Positions 1 through 8,180 of a stretch of DNA of 64,000 bases are shown one piece after another. The position numbers were made by a program, and so were the translations under genes. Below the pieces are notes generated by a model. The model saw nothing but the letters and a program-made list of their open reading frames with translations, was not told the origin of the DNA and searched no databases. How positions within the stretch are numbered: position 1 is the stretch's first letter; each line of letters starts with the position of its first letter. Source of the stretch: JACDAV01 sp964626755 (GTDB taxonomy: Bacteria > Chloroflexota > Limnocylindria > Limnocylindrales > CSP1-4); assembly GCA_964626755.1 (NCBI GenBank), contig CAZVGO010000051.1, positions 70,238-134,237 of the forward strand, given 5' to 3'.

Positions 1-1
1 G

Positions 2-706
2 AACGCCCGGACCGTGACCGTCACCGCACACGAGGAGCTGCGGCGGGTCCCCGTCATGCTCCTCGGTCCAACGAACCTCCGGTCCGGCGAGGTTCGCGAC
101 TTCGAGTTCGAGCTGCCGGTCCCGCCGCTCGGTCCGGCGTCGCTCGACGCGACCGTCAGCGGGCTGTCGTGGGACCTCGAGGTGAAGCTCGACGTCCCGA
201 ACGGGATGGACAGCGCGATCGTCACGCACATCCGCGTCCTTCAGCCGACCGCGCTCCTTCGGGCAGGCGTCGTTCGGGTCGGCCAGTTCGCCCTGTTCGG
301 GGCCGCCGAGGGGGCCACCGAGGGCGCCCGCGGGACGCTCGAGATCGACCCCGTCCCGCTGTGCGTCGGGCACCCGTTCACCGGGCGCCTGACGATCGAG
401 ACCGACAAGCCCCAGAAGCTCCAGGAGATCCGGGTCGAGGTCCGGGTGAAGGCCACGTCCACAGTTCCGAACGGCCTCGAGGAGGAGATCACCGCGTGGG
501 CCGGCCAGGTCCTCGGCGAGTCCGAGCTGCCGGCCGGGGCACGGACGATCGAGCTCGCCGGGGAGCTGCCAGTGCGCGACCTCCCGACGATCGAGCTGCC
601 CCACGGCCGGACGGACGCGACCGTCCACCTGATCCTCGCCCGCGCGTGGAAGCGCGACCCGCACGTGGTGCGCGACGTCGCGATCTGCTCGACGACGGAG
701 ATCTAG
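2..706 (+). CDS. Arrestin-like / Spo0M-like domain protein (5' end outside window)
   Basis: The reading frame is already open at the left edge, so the protein very likely begins upstream; a GTG at 14 is a possible but less likely start. About 230 residues are visible. They form alternating hydrophobic beta-strand-like segments in two halves (roughly residues 1-95 and 105-230) with no membrane helix, signal peptide or catalytic motif. The phrases 'WDLEVKLDVP' and 'HPFTGRLTIETDKP' resemble arrestin/Vps26/Spo0M-type beta-sandwich proteins, in which paired immunoglobulin-like halves act as protein-binding scaffolds. That assignment is by appearance only and the role is unknown. The next gene (argH) is convergent, so the visible context says nothing about function. 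Confidence 0.45.
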   Translation, partial: NARTVTVTAHEELRRVPVMLLGPTNLRSGEVRDFEFELPVPPLGPASLDATVSGLSWDLEVKLDVPNGMDSAIVTHIRVLQPTALLRAGVVRVGQFALFGAAEGATEGARGTLEIDPVPLCVGHPFTGRLTIETDKPQKLQEIRVEVRVKATSTVPNGLEEEITAWAGQVLGESELPAGARTIELAGELPVRDLPTIELPHGRTDATVHLILARAWKRDPHVVRDVAICSTTEI

Positions 707-741
707 CCGACCGCGTCACGGAGTCCCAGCCCGGATATTCC

Positions 742-870
742 GAGAAGGATTAACGGGCGCGGTATCGAGGACGTTCGGGCCTCAACGGACGCCCGCTCGA
801 GCTCGACCGGCCCGCCACCCGACTTGCATGACGCCCTCCTATCGCGTTTGGTGGGCGCGTAATCCTTCTC
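742..870. repeat. Widely spaced 11-bp inverted repeat
   Basis: GAGAAGGATTA at 742-752 is matched by its exact reverse complement TAATCCTTCTC at 860-870, with a 107-base spacer. The pair fills the gap between the convergent ends of the arrestin-like gene and argH. It could form a long-range hairpin that ends transcription from both sides, or be the ends of a small relic element. Neither reading has further support. Confidence 0.35.
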
Positions 871-873
871 TGA

Positions 874-2298
874 CTACGGGGCCTCTGAGTCGAGGCGCTT
901 GCGCGCGACGTTGAGCGCTTCGCGAACGCGCTTCGGTGCCGTCCCGCCGATCACGTCGCTGCTCGCCAGCGCGCCGTCGAGCGAGGCGGCCGCTCGCAGC
1001 GCCTCGCCGATCCCGGCATCGCCCGAGAGGCCGCGTGCCGTTTCGTCCTCCGCGCCCCCGAGGGCGCCCCGGATCATGTCGTCATCGAGCGTGTCGAGGC
1101 GGGTGCCCGCCGCTTCCGCGTCGAGCACGAGGGTGCCGACCAGGCGATGAGCGGCCCGGAACGGCACGCCCCGCCGCACGAGCGCGTCGGCCACGGCGGT
1201 CGCAGTCACGTGGCCCTCCTCCGCCGCGACCCGCATCCGGTCACGATCCACCGATAGCGTGTCGACCAGCCCGGCCATGACCCCGAGCGATGCCTCGAGC
1301 GTCGCGACCGCCCTGAACAGCGACGGCTTGTCCTCCTGGAGGTCCCGCTGATATGCGAGCGGCAGCCCCTTGAGCAGCACGAGCACGGTCGTCAGCGCGC
1401 CGATTGTCCCGGCGGTCTTGCCGCGAACGAGCTCCGCGGGGTCCGGGTTCCGCTTGTTCGGCATCATCGAGCTGCCGGTGGCGAACGAGTCGGCCACCCG
1501 GACGAACCCGAACCGCGGGTTCGACCACCAGGTGATCTCCTCGGCGAAGCGCGACAGGTGGACCATCGCGAGGGCGACCGCCGCGAGCGTCTCGACGACG
1601 AAATCACGGTCCGACACCGCGTCGATCGAGTTCGCGGTGACCCCATCGAACCCGAGCTCGCCCGCGACCCCCTCCCGGTCGAGCGGGTAGCCTGACCCGG
1701 CGATCGCGCCCGCCCCGAGCGGCGAGAGGTTCGCCCGCCGGAGCGCGTCGGCGAGCCGGCCGCGATCGCGCTCCAGCATCTCGACGTAGGCGAGCAGGTG
1801 GTGGGCGAGCAGGACCGGCTGGGCCGGCTGGATGTGGGTCATCCCCGGCATCACGGCCTCGCCGTCGCGCTCCGCCAGCCCGACGAGCGCCCGCTCGAGC
1901 CCGACGATCCCCGCGTCGAGCCGGTCGATCGCCCGCCGCAGCCAGAGACGGAGATCGGTCGCGACCTGGTCGTTCCGCGACCGCCCCGTGTGGAGCTTGC
2001 CGGCCAGCGGTCCGATCCGATCGCCGAGTGCCGCCTCCAGGTTGAGATGGACGTCCTCGAGCGCCGGGTCCCACGCCAGCGTTCCCGCGCGCACCTCCGT
2101 CGCGAGCCCCTCGAGACCGCCGACGAGCTGCTCGACCTCGTCCGGCGTGAGCAGACCGGCACGTCCGAGGCCGCGAACGTGGGCGATCGATCCGCGCAGG
2201 TCGTCCTCGGCCAGCTCGCGGTCGACCTCGACGGAGCGACCGAACTCGGCGGCTCGCGGGTCCGTGGCGTCGGCGAACCGGCCGCCCCACAGGCGCAT
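874..2298 (-). CDS. argH: Argininosuccinate lyase
   Basis: Splits argininosuccinate into arginine and fumarate, the last step of arginine synthesis, as a cytoplasmic homotetramer. The 474-residue protein has the usual family length (about 460). It opens with the typical 'MRLWGGRF' and contains the fumarase/aspartase superfamily signature 'GSSMMPNKRNPD', whose loop carries the catalytic serine, plus 'GKLHTGRSRNDQ' and the 'TAVADALVRRG' region. The start at 2298 is chosen because AGGAGG lies 5-10 bases upstream and because it matches the family N terminus; the frame stays open upstream but that part looks non-coding. No other arg genes are adjacent. A candidate ARG box lies 69 bases upstream (2368-2381). 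Confidence 0.96.
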   Translation of the reverse strand: MRLWGGRFADATDPRAAEFGRSVEVDRELAEDDLRGSIAHVRGLGRAGLLTPDEVEQLVGGLEGLATEVRAGTLAWDPALEDVHLNLEAALGDRIGPLAGKLHTGRSRNDQVATDLRLWLRRAIDRLDAGIVGLERALVGLAERDGEAVMPGMTHIQPAQPVLLAHHLLAYVEMLERDRGRLADALRRANLSPLGAGAIAGSGYPLDREGVAGELGFDGVTANSIDAVSDRDFVVETLAAVALAMVHLSRFAEEITWWSNPRFGFVRVADSFATGSSMMPNKRNPDPAELVRGKTAGTIGALTTVLVLLKGLPLAYQRDLQEDKPSLFRAVATLEASLGVMAGLVDTLSVDRDRMRVAAEEGHVTATAVADALVRRGVPFRAAHRLVGTLVLDAEAAGTRLDTLDDDMIRGALGGAEDETARGLSGDAGIGEALRAAASLDGALASSDVIGGTAPKRVREALNVARKRLDSEAP

Positions 2299-2367
2299 GT
2301 CGTCCTCCTGCCCTCGTGCCGGCCCATCGTAGCCGCGACCCCGGCATGCGGAGCGATGGATGCAACG

Positions 2368-2381
2368 TGAATCGCGGTTCA
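2368..2381. promoter_or_regulatory. Candidate ArgR (ARG box) operator
   Basis: The sequence TGAATCGCGGTTCA matches the ArgR half-site pattern TGAAT-N4-ATTCA at nine of ten fixed positions. It sits inside a slightly longer perfect dyad (2365-2371 / 2378-2384). It lies in the gap between the divergent argH and EamA transporter genes, 69 bases before argH and 45 before the transporter. ArgR repression of argH is known in other bacteria; its operation here is inference. Confidence 0.5.
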
Positions 2382-2384
2382 CGT

Positions 2385-2408
2385 GTTGGCCTAGGCGGGT
2401 AGGCCAAC
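2385..2408. promoter_or_regulatory. Perfect 9-bp hairpin / dyad between divergent genes
   Basis: GTTGGCCTA (2385-2393) and TAGGCCAAC (2400-2408) pair perfectly around a 6-base loop. The dyad follows the ARG-box-like dyad directly and ends 18 bases before the transporter start, so it is in its leader or promoter. A second operator or an mRNA leader hairpin are both possible; it does not follow a gene end, so it is unlikely to be a terminator. Confidence 0.4.
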
Positions 2409-2426
2409 AGCCGCTATCATGCGCCG

Positions 2427-3407
2427 ATGACCGAGCGCTCGACCCGTCTTGACTGGCTGATCTTCCTCGCCCTCGGCTTCGCGTGGGGCAGCAGCTACCT
2501 GTTCATCAAGATCGGTGTCGAGGAGGGCGGGCTTCCCCCGCTGACTTTGATCGCCCTCCGTCTGGCCATCGGATTTGCGATCCTCGCGGCCGTCGTGGCG
2601 TTGGCCCGGGAGCCCCTCCCCCGTGAGCCGCGGATGTACGGCCACCTGTTGGTCATGGCGGTCATCAACATCGTCCTGCCGTTCTGGCTCATCACCTGGG
2701 CTGAGCAGTCGGTCGAGTCGTCGCTTGCTTCGATCCTCAACGGCACTGTGCCCCTGTTCGTCATCGTCATCGCCGCCCTCTTCCTGCACGACGAGCCGAT
2801 CACCGTCAACCGGGTCGTCGGCCTGCTCGTTGGGTTCGTCGGCGTCGTCATCCTCACGAGCCGGGGCCTCGGCTCCATCGGACAGTCGAACCTTGCAGGC
2901 GAGATCGCGCTCATCGGCTCCTCGATCTCATACGCCGCCGGCAACGTCTACGCCCGACGCAATGTTCGGGGCCTGCGCCCGATGATCCCGGCGGTATTCC
3001 AGGTCGGCTTCGCGCTCGTCATCACGACCGTCCTCGCGTTCGCGTTCGAGCGGCCGCTGGAGGTCGGCCTCAACCGCGACGCGCTCGTCTCCGTCGTCTG
3101 GCTCGGCATCTTCGGGTCAGGCCTCGCCTACCTGATGTACTTCCGGCTGCTGAAGCGGTGGGGCGCCACCCGGACGTCGATGGTTGCCTACGTCCTGCCC
3201 GTCTTCGGGATCGTCCTCGGGTTCATCGTCCTGAGCGAACCGATCGACGGGCGGCTGCTCCTGGGGACGGCGCTGATTATCGGCGGAGTCGCGCTCGTCA
3301 ACAGCCGGTTCGGGTCCCGTCGCCTGTACGGCCGCGCCGGTGCGGGCGGAGCAGGCCCGCCGGTCGAACCCGCCCAGCGCGCAGAGGCGACATCGCCCGA
3401 CCGCTGA
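2427..3407 (+). CDS. EamA/DMT-family transporter
   Basis: A 326-residue integral membrane protein of the drug/metabolite transporter superfamily, which moves amino acids, sugars or metabolites across the cytoplasmic membrane. About ten hydrophobic segments are visible, arranged as two EamA repeats (roughly residues 10-150 and 160-300). The first helix has the typical 'FAWGSSYLFIKIG', and the proline-containing 'LGTALIIGGVALV' sits near the end. The C-terminal tail (about 30 residues) is hydrophilic. It is transcribed divergently from argH across a 128-base gap holding two dyads; if the ARG box is real, export of arginine or a related amino acid is a reasonable guess. Substrate cannot be read from sequence. 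Confidence 0.85.
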   Translation: MTERSTRLDWLIFLALGFAWGSSYLFIKIGVEEGGLPPLTLIALRLAIGFAILAAVVALAREPLPREPRMYGHLLVMAVINIVLPFWLITWAEQSVESSLASILNGTVPLFVIVIAALFLHDEPITVNRVVGLLVGFVGVVILTSRGLGSIGQSNLAGEIALIGSSISYAAGNVYARRNVRGLRPMIPAVFQVGFALVITTVLAFAFERPLEVGLNRDALVSVVWLGIFGSGLAYLMYFRLLKRWGATRTSMVAYVLPVFGIVLGFIVLSEPIDGRLLLGTALIIGGVALVNSRFGSRRLYGRAGAGGAGPPVEPAQRAEATSPDR

Positions 3408-3470
3408 GGCCCGAAGGCGTTCGTATGCGGCGGATGGTCATCGGTCGCGTAGGCCCTGCCCCAACGATGC

Positions 3471-4349
3471 TCAGCCGTCGAGGCCCAGGAGTATCGCCCC
3501 GACGACGATCAAGGACGCCGCGGCGATCCGTGTCGCGGCCTCGCGCCTGCCGGCCGCCTCGGCGAGCCGGATCGCTCCCCAGCCGGACGCGAGCACGATC
3601 GCAGACTCGCGCAACGGGGCCACGGCCGTGAGCGGCGCGATGCTCAGCGCGATGAGGATCGCCATGTACTGGACGAGCATGATGAGCCCAACCGCGACGA
3701 TCCGCGGCTCGCGCGGGATGATCGCCGCCGGCGAGATGCGGACCGAGACAACGCCCACGAGGACGATGGCCGTGGCGGTCGAAAGGATCGCCCCGTAGAG
3801 CCATGGCTCCGTCAGCTGCGTCCCGACGCGGTCGATCGCGGTGTATGTCGCGATCATCACCCCCGTCAGCAACGCCAGGACGACCCCGCGATCGATCCCG
3901 CGGCCGCGGGCCGCGCGCATCAACACCCGCCACGGACGCTGCAGCCAGAAGAAGCCGGCGAGCAGGAGAACGACGCCGGTCAGCCCGACCGGCCCCAGCC
4001 GCTCGCCGAGGATCCCGATGCCGATCGCGACCGCGAGTAGCGTGGCCGTGCCCCGGGCCAGCGGGTAGACGATCGACAGGTCGCCGTGGCGGTAGGCGGC
4101 CGAGAGGACGACCACGTAGATCGCTTCGAAGATTCCGGACCCGATCCCGAGCGCAATCGCCTCGGGCGGGATTGCCGGCCTGCCGATCGCGAACCAGCCA
4201 ACGATGGCGAGCGGCGAGATGACGACCGCCCCGACCACCATCCCCACCGCCGCCGCCCGAAGCGGATCGCCGGACGTCTTGACGAGGACGTTCCACGTGA
4301 CGTGGAGAACCGCGGCGACTCCGATGAGCCCGTAGACGAGCGGGTCCAC
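3471..4349 (-). CDS. EamA-family transporter (second, divergent paralogue)
   Basis: 292 residues, nearly all hydrophobic, with about ten membrane segments in two EamA-like halves. It begins 'MDPLVYGLIGVAAVLHVTWN', and 'SIVYPLARGTATLLAVAIG' in the first half is typical of EamA proteins related to multidrug or metabolite exporters. It is only distantly similar to the transporter at 2427-3407, to which it is convergent (63-base gap), so it is not a recent duplicate. It follows the YibE/F gene by 6 bases on the same strand and is probably co-transcribed with it. Substrate unknown. Confidence 0.8.
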   Translation of the reverse strand: MDPLVYGLIGVAAVLHVTWNVLVKTSGDPLRAAAVGMVVGAVVISPLAIVGWFAIGRPAIPPEAIALGIGSGIFEAIYVVVLSAAYRHGDLSIVYPLARGTATLLAVAIGIGILGERLGPVGLTGVVLLLAGFFWLQRPWRVLMRAARGRGIDRGVVLALLTGVMIATYTAIDRVGTQLTEPWLYGAILSTATAIVLVGVVSVRISPAAIIPREPRIVAVGLIMLVQYMAILIALSIAPLTAVAPLRESAIVLASGWGAIRLAEAAGRREAATRIAAASLIVVGAILLGLDG

Positions 4350-4355
4350 CGCGAG

Positions 4356-5579
4356 CTACGGATTGACTCTGCGGTTGCGCGAACGCCGCTCCCAGCCCGG
4401 AGCACGGCGGACGGTGCTCCCGTCGCCCAGCCCAGGCAGGCTGCGCCCGGTGAGCAGCACGGCGATCGCTGTCGTCAGCGGCACCGCCGCGACGATCCCG
4501 ATGCTCCCGACGATCGCCTTGCCGATCTCGACCGCGACGACCTCCCCGCTCGCGATGAGCAACGGGTCCTGGCGGCCTGCCGCGAACAGCACGAGCAGCG
4601 GCAGCGACGCGCCGACGTAGGCGAGGGCGAGGGTGTTCACCGTCGCCGCGATGTGTGACCGGCCCACGTTCATCGCCCGGCCGAACAGCCGCCAGCGAGA
4701 GGCCGCCGTGTCCGCCTCGAACAGCTCGTGCACGGTGGCCGCCTGGGTGACGGTCACGTCGTCGAGGACGCCGAGCGCGCCGAAGATGACCGCCGCGAGA
4801 AGCAGGCCACCGAGGTCGAGATCGCGGAGGCCGAACGCCTCGAGGAAGACGATGGCCTCGGATCCCTGGAGCTCGGTGAACCCGGCGAGGGCGGTGAACG
4901 CGTTCGCGAGAGCGGCGGTCAGGGCGAGGGCGGCGAACGTCCCGATCGCGGCCGCGGCCGTCGTTCGGCGCGCCCCCTCGGTCAGCAGGAACGTCACGAC
5001 CGTCACCACGCTCGCCGCTCCGACCGCGAGCGGAACCGGGTCCCAGCCGGCGAGGAGCAGGGGGATGACGATCTTGACGATCACGCCGAGGCTCAGGACC
5101 AGCGCGAGCAGCGAGCGGATGCCCCGCCAGCCGCCGACCGCGACGACGGAGACGGCGAACAGGCCGAGGATCGCGGCGAGGGCGGGGATCCGCCAGCGGT
5201 CCGACACCGCGATGAATGTCCCCTCCGGCTCGGCCGACAGGCTGACGACGACCTCGTCGCCCACCTCGTAGTCGGGAATGTCCTGCTGGCCGGACGGGCC
5301 CTGCAGGTACCCGTCGAGGAGGTCTCCGGCGCGCGTGCCGCCGATCACCTCGATACGAACATTGGGTGTCTGCCCGTCGCCCGGCAGAAACTCGACGATC
5401 CGGCCGTGGGTCAGCACGACGGGCGACGCCTGGGTCGGCGCCGGCGCGAGGTCCGGCAGGAACCACAGCCCGACGAGGAGGACGGCGGCGCCGGCCAGGG
5501 CAACGGCGTGCCGGCGAAGGCCGGCGAAGGGCTCCGCTGGCTGCCGATCGCCGTCGGTCGCCCGGTCGGGAGGTCGCAC
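4356..5579 (-). CDS. YibE/F-like multi-pass membrane protein
   Basis: 407 residues. One N-terminal membrane helix (about 25-45) is followed by a 90-residue extracytoplasmic beta-rich domain ('PVVLTHGRIVEFLPG'). Then come seven or eight hydrophobic helices containing 'GALGVLDDVTVTQAATVHEL' and 'GRSHIAATVNTLALAYVGA', the hallmark stretches of the YibE/F family. These are membrane proteins of unknown function, suggested to be transporters. Length agrees with the family. The arginine-rich C terminus is cytoplasmic. It leads a two-gene unit with the EamA protein. No Shine-Dalgarno sequence is obvious before the ATG at 5579. Confidence 0.85.
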   Translation of the reverse strand: MRPPDRATDGDRQPAEPFAGLRRHAVALAGAAVLLVGLWFLPDLAPAPTQASPVVLTHGRIVEFLPGDGQTPNVRIEVIGGTRAGDLLDGYLQGPSGQQDIPDYEVGDEVVVSLSAEPEGTFIAVSDRWRIPALAAILGLFAVSVVAVGGWRGIRSLLALVLSLGVIVKIVIPLLLAGWDPVPLAVGAASVVTVVTFLLTEGARRTTAAAAIGTFAALALTAALANAFTALAGFTELQGSEAIVFLEAFGLRDLDLGGLLLAAVIFGALGVLDDVTVTQAATVHELFEADTAASRWRLFGRAMNVGRSHIAATVNTLALAYVGASLPLLVLFAAGRQDPLLIASGEVVAVEIGKAIVGSIGIVAAVPLTTAIAVLLTGRSLPGLGDGSTVRRAPGWERRSRNRRVNP

Positions 5580-5616
5580 GACCCGACGATACCAGCGGGG
5601 CCGAGCGGCTACCCGG

Positions 5617-6549
5617 TCAGACCCCCATCGGGTGCCAGACCGTCTTCATCTCGAGGAACGCCGCTATCCATTCCGGGCGCTGCGTCGCGCGGTCGTCGGT
5701 CCAGTCGAACCGCGCTTCGGCGACGCTCTTCGGGCGCCGGGCGATCCGCTTGATGTCCTCGGCGGCAAGGGTCTCGCTGTCCTCGCGCATCTCGTCCGGC
5801 ACGCCCCACAGGTCGATCGCGTCGACGTCGTCGTGTCCGGCGAGGATCGGGATCAGCTCCTTCTTCAGGCCGGTCACGATGTTGACGACGCCCGCGGGAA
5901 CGTCCGAAGTCGCGAGCACCTCGGCCAGCGTGATCGCCGGCAGCGGGCGCGTCTCCGACGCGATGACCACGACCGAGTTGCCGGTCACGAGTGGGGGCGC
6001 GAGGCGGGACACGAGGCCGAGGAGCGAGGAGGTCTCCGGCGCGACGATCCCGACGACGCCGGTCGGCTCGGGGATCGTGAAATTGAAGTACGGGGCGGCG
6101 ACCGGGTTGCTGCTGCCGAGCACCTGGGCGATCTTGTCAGCCCAGCCGGCGTACCAGACCCAGCGGTCGACGGCGCGCGTCACCGAGTCGCGGGCCCGCG
6201 GCCCGTCGAGACCCTCCGCAGCGGCGACCTCGGCGAAGAACTGGGCCCGCCGCCCCTCCATCAGCTCGGCCACGCGATAGAGGACCTGGCCCCGGTTCAT
6301 CGCCGTCTTCGCGGCCCAGCCTTCGGTCGCCTTGCGCGCCGCGCGGACCGCGTCGCGGATGTCCTTGCGCGAGCCGCGGGACGCGTTCGCCAGCAGGGTC
6401 CCGTCGTCGCCATGAACCACGTATGAGCGGCCCGACTCCGTCCTCGGAAACGCGCCGTCGATGTACAGCTTGTACGTCTTGCGGACCTCGATCCGGGCCG
6501 CCGCGCCGTTCGTCGCGCCCCGGACCGGTCGCTTGGGTCGGGATGGCAT
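5617..6549 (-). CDS. Half-length aldehyde dehydrogenase homologue without catalytic cysteine
   Basis: The 310-residue protein aligns with the N-terminal coenzyme-binding part of aldehyde dehydrogenases ('YKLYIDGAFPRTESG', 'GVVGIVAPETSSLLGL', 'VPAGVVNIVTG'). It then stops near where the 'GSTEIG' segment and the catalytic Cys/Glu region would follow. Full-length members are about 480 residues. The whole protein contains no cysteine, so it cannot carry out the normal thioester chemistry. It lies 28 bases downstream of a complete dehydrogenase on the same strand, so it is probably a structural or regulatory partner. Frame and composition are intact and the C-terminal 80 residues are not random, so decay after a frameshift seems less likely. 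Confidence 0.75.
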   Translation of the reverse strand: MPSRPKRPVRGATNGAAARIEVRKTYKLYIDGAFPRTESGRSYVVHGDDGTLLANASRGSRKDIRDAVRAARKATEGWAAKTAMNRGQVLYRVAELMEGRRAQFFAEVAAAEGLDGPRARDSVTRAVDRWVWYAGWADKIAQVLGSSNPVAAPYFNFTIPEPTGVVGIVAPETSSLLGLVSRLAPPLVTGNSVVVIASETRPLPAITLAEVLATSDVPAGVVNIVTGLKKELIPILAGHDDVDAIDLWGVPDEMREDSETLAAEDIKRIARRPKSVAEARFDWTDDRATQRPEWIAAFLEMKTVWHPMGV

Positions 6550-6577
6550 CAGGCGCGAAGATGAGCAGCCACGATGC

Positions 6578-8101
6578 TCAGCGGTCCTCGAGCCGGACGT
6601 ACGCGTGGAGACCGTGCATCCCGCCCTCGCGCCCGAAGCCCGATTCCTTGTAGCCGCCGAACGGCGAGGTCGGGTCGAACCGGTTGAACGTGTTCGCCCA
6701 GACGACCCCCGCCTTGAGCCGGCTCACCATGTTGAGGATCCGGCTCCCCTTCTCCGTCCAGACGCCGGCCGACAGGCCGTACGCGGTGTTGTTCGCCTTC
6801 TCGATCGCCTCGTCAGGGGTCCGGAACGTCAGCACGGACAGAACGGGCCCGAAGATCTCTTCCTTCGCGATCCGGTGGGACTGGGCGACGTTCGTGAACA
6901 GCGTCGGCCGGAAGAAGTACCCGCGCTCCGGCAGGTCGCAGGCCGGCTGGTACATCTCCGCGCCCTCGGCCTTGCCCGACTCGACGAGCTCGGTGATCTT
7001 CTCGAGCTGCTGACGCGAGTTGATCGCCCCGACATCGGTGTTCTTGTCGAGCGGATCGCCGACCCGGATCGTCGAAAGCCGGTCCTTGAGCTTCTCGACG
7101 AGCGGCCCGACGATCGACTCCTGGGCGAGCAGGCGCGAACCGGCGCAGCACACCTCGCCCTGGTTGAAGTAGATGCCGTTGACGATCCCCTCGACTGCCT
7201 GGTCGAGCGCCGCATCCTCGAACACGATGTTGGCCGCCTTGCCACCGAGCTCGAGCGTCAGCGCCTTGTCCGAGCCGGCCACGCCCTTGAAGATCTTCCG
7301 GCCGATCTCGGTCGAGCCGGTGAACGCGACCTTGTCGACCTTCGGATGGCGGACGAGGACCATCCCGATCTCGCCGGGCCCGGGGACGATGTTGACGACC
7401 CCGGCCGGGAGGTCCGCCTGGCGGCAGACGTCGGCGAACAGCAGCGCGGAGAGCGGGGTCGTGGACGCCGGCTTGAGGACGACCGAGTTGCCGGCCGCGA
7501 GCGCCGGCGCGATCTTCCAGGCGAGCATGAGCAGCGGGAAGTTCCAGGGGATGATCTGGGCGGCGACGCCGAGCGGCCGGGCGACCCGGCCCGGGAACGC
7601 GTAGTCGAGCTTGTCCGCCCAGCCGGCGTAATACCAGAAGTGAGCAGCGGCGAGCGGAACGTCGACGTCGCGGCTCTCCTTGATCGGCTTGCCCGAGTCC
7701 ATCGACTCGAGGACGGCGAACTCGCGGCTCCGCTCCTGGAGGATCCGGGAGATCCGGAACAGGTACTTGGCTCGCTCGCGGCCGGGGAGATTGCCCCAGC
7801 TCCGCTGCTGGGCGCGGCGGGCCACCCCGACCGCCCGATCGACGTCCTCGGCAGTCGCCCGGGCGACCTCCGCGAGTGGCTCCTCCGTTGCCGGATTCAG
7901 CGTGACGAACGTCGAGCCGTCGCTCGACGGCGCCTCGCGTCCGCCGATGAACAGGCCGTAGCGCTCCTTGAGCGTGACGATGTCCCGGGATTCCGGAGCA
8001 GGAGCGTAGTCCCACGGGATCGCCCTGCCATCCCCCAGCCCCCAGCTCGTCGTGGCCCGCTCGCCGGAGCGGGTCAGCGCGCCCTTCGTATCGGTCGCCA
8101 T
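6578..8101 (-). CDS. NAD(P)-dependent aldehyde dehydrogenase
   Basis: About 507 residues, complete for the family. Visible motifs: 'IIPWNFPLLMLAWKIAPALA' (coenzyme site), 'AFTGSTEIGRKI', the catalytic glutamate in 'LELGGKAANIVF', the catalytic cysteine in 'GEVCCAGSR', 'KEEIFGPVLSV' and 'PFGGYKESGFGRE' at the end. It oxidises an aldehyde to its acid; the substrate cannot be told. The ATG at 8101 is preferred because a CATAAT hexamer lies just upstream, which would give a nearly leaderless message; an ATG 9 bases further upstream (8110) is the alternative. The half-length paralogue follows on the same strand and probably forms an operon with it. Confidence 0.93.
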   Translation of the reverse strand: MATDTKGALTRSGERATTSWGLGDGRAIPWDYAPAPESRDIVTLKERYGLFIGGREAPSSDGSTFVTLNPATEEPLAEVARATAEDVDRAVGVARRAQQRSWGNLPGRERAKYLFRISRILQERSREFAVLESMDSGKPIKESRDVDVPLAAAHFWYYAGWADKLDYAFPGRVARPLGVAAQIIPWNFPLLMLAWKIAPALAAGNSVVLKPASTTPLSALLFADVCRQADLPAGVVNIVPGPGEIGMVLVRHPKVDKVAFTGSTEIGRKIFKGVAGSDKALTLELGGKAANIVFEDAALDQAVEGIVNGIYFNQGEVCCAGSRLLAQESIVGPLVEKLKDRLSTIRVGDPLDKNTDVGAINSRQQLEKITELVESGKAEGAEMYQPACDLPERGYFFRPTLFTNVAQSHRIAKEEIFGPVLSVLTFRTPDEAIEKANNTAYGLSAGVWTEKGSRILNMVSRLKAGVVWANTFNRFDPTSPFGGYKESGFGREGGMHGLHAYVRLEDR

Positions 8102-8180
8102 CCCGATCATTATGGCACCGCCGCTCGGCCGGACCTTCCGCCCGCCGCCCGCCCGGTCGGCGGGCCGTTACCGCTCACCC

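Noticed and set aside
3298..5466. A 722-codon minus-strand open frame covering the second EamA and YibE/F genes
   Set aside because: It is the other phase of two well-supported membrane-protein genes and reads as arginine/proline-rich noise.
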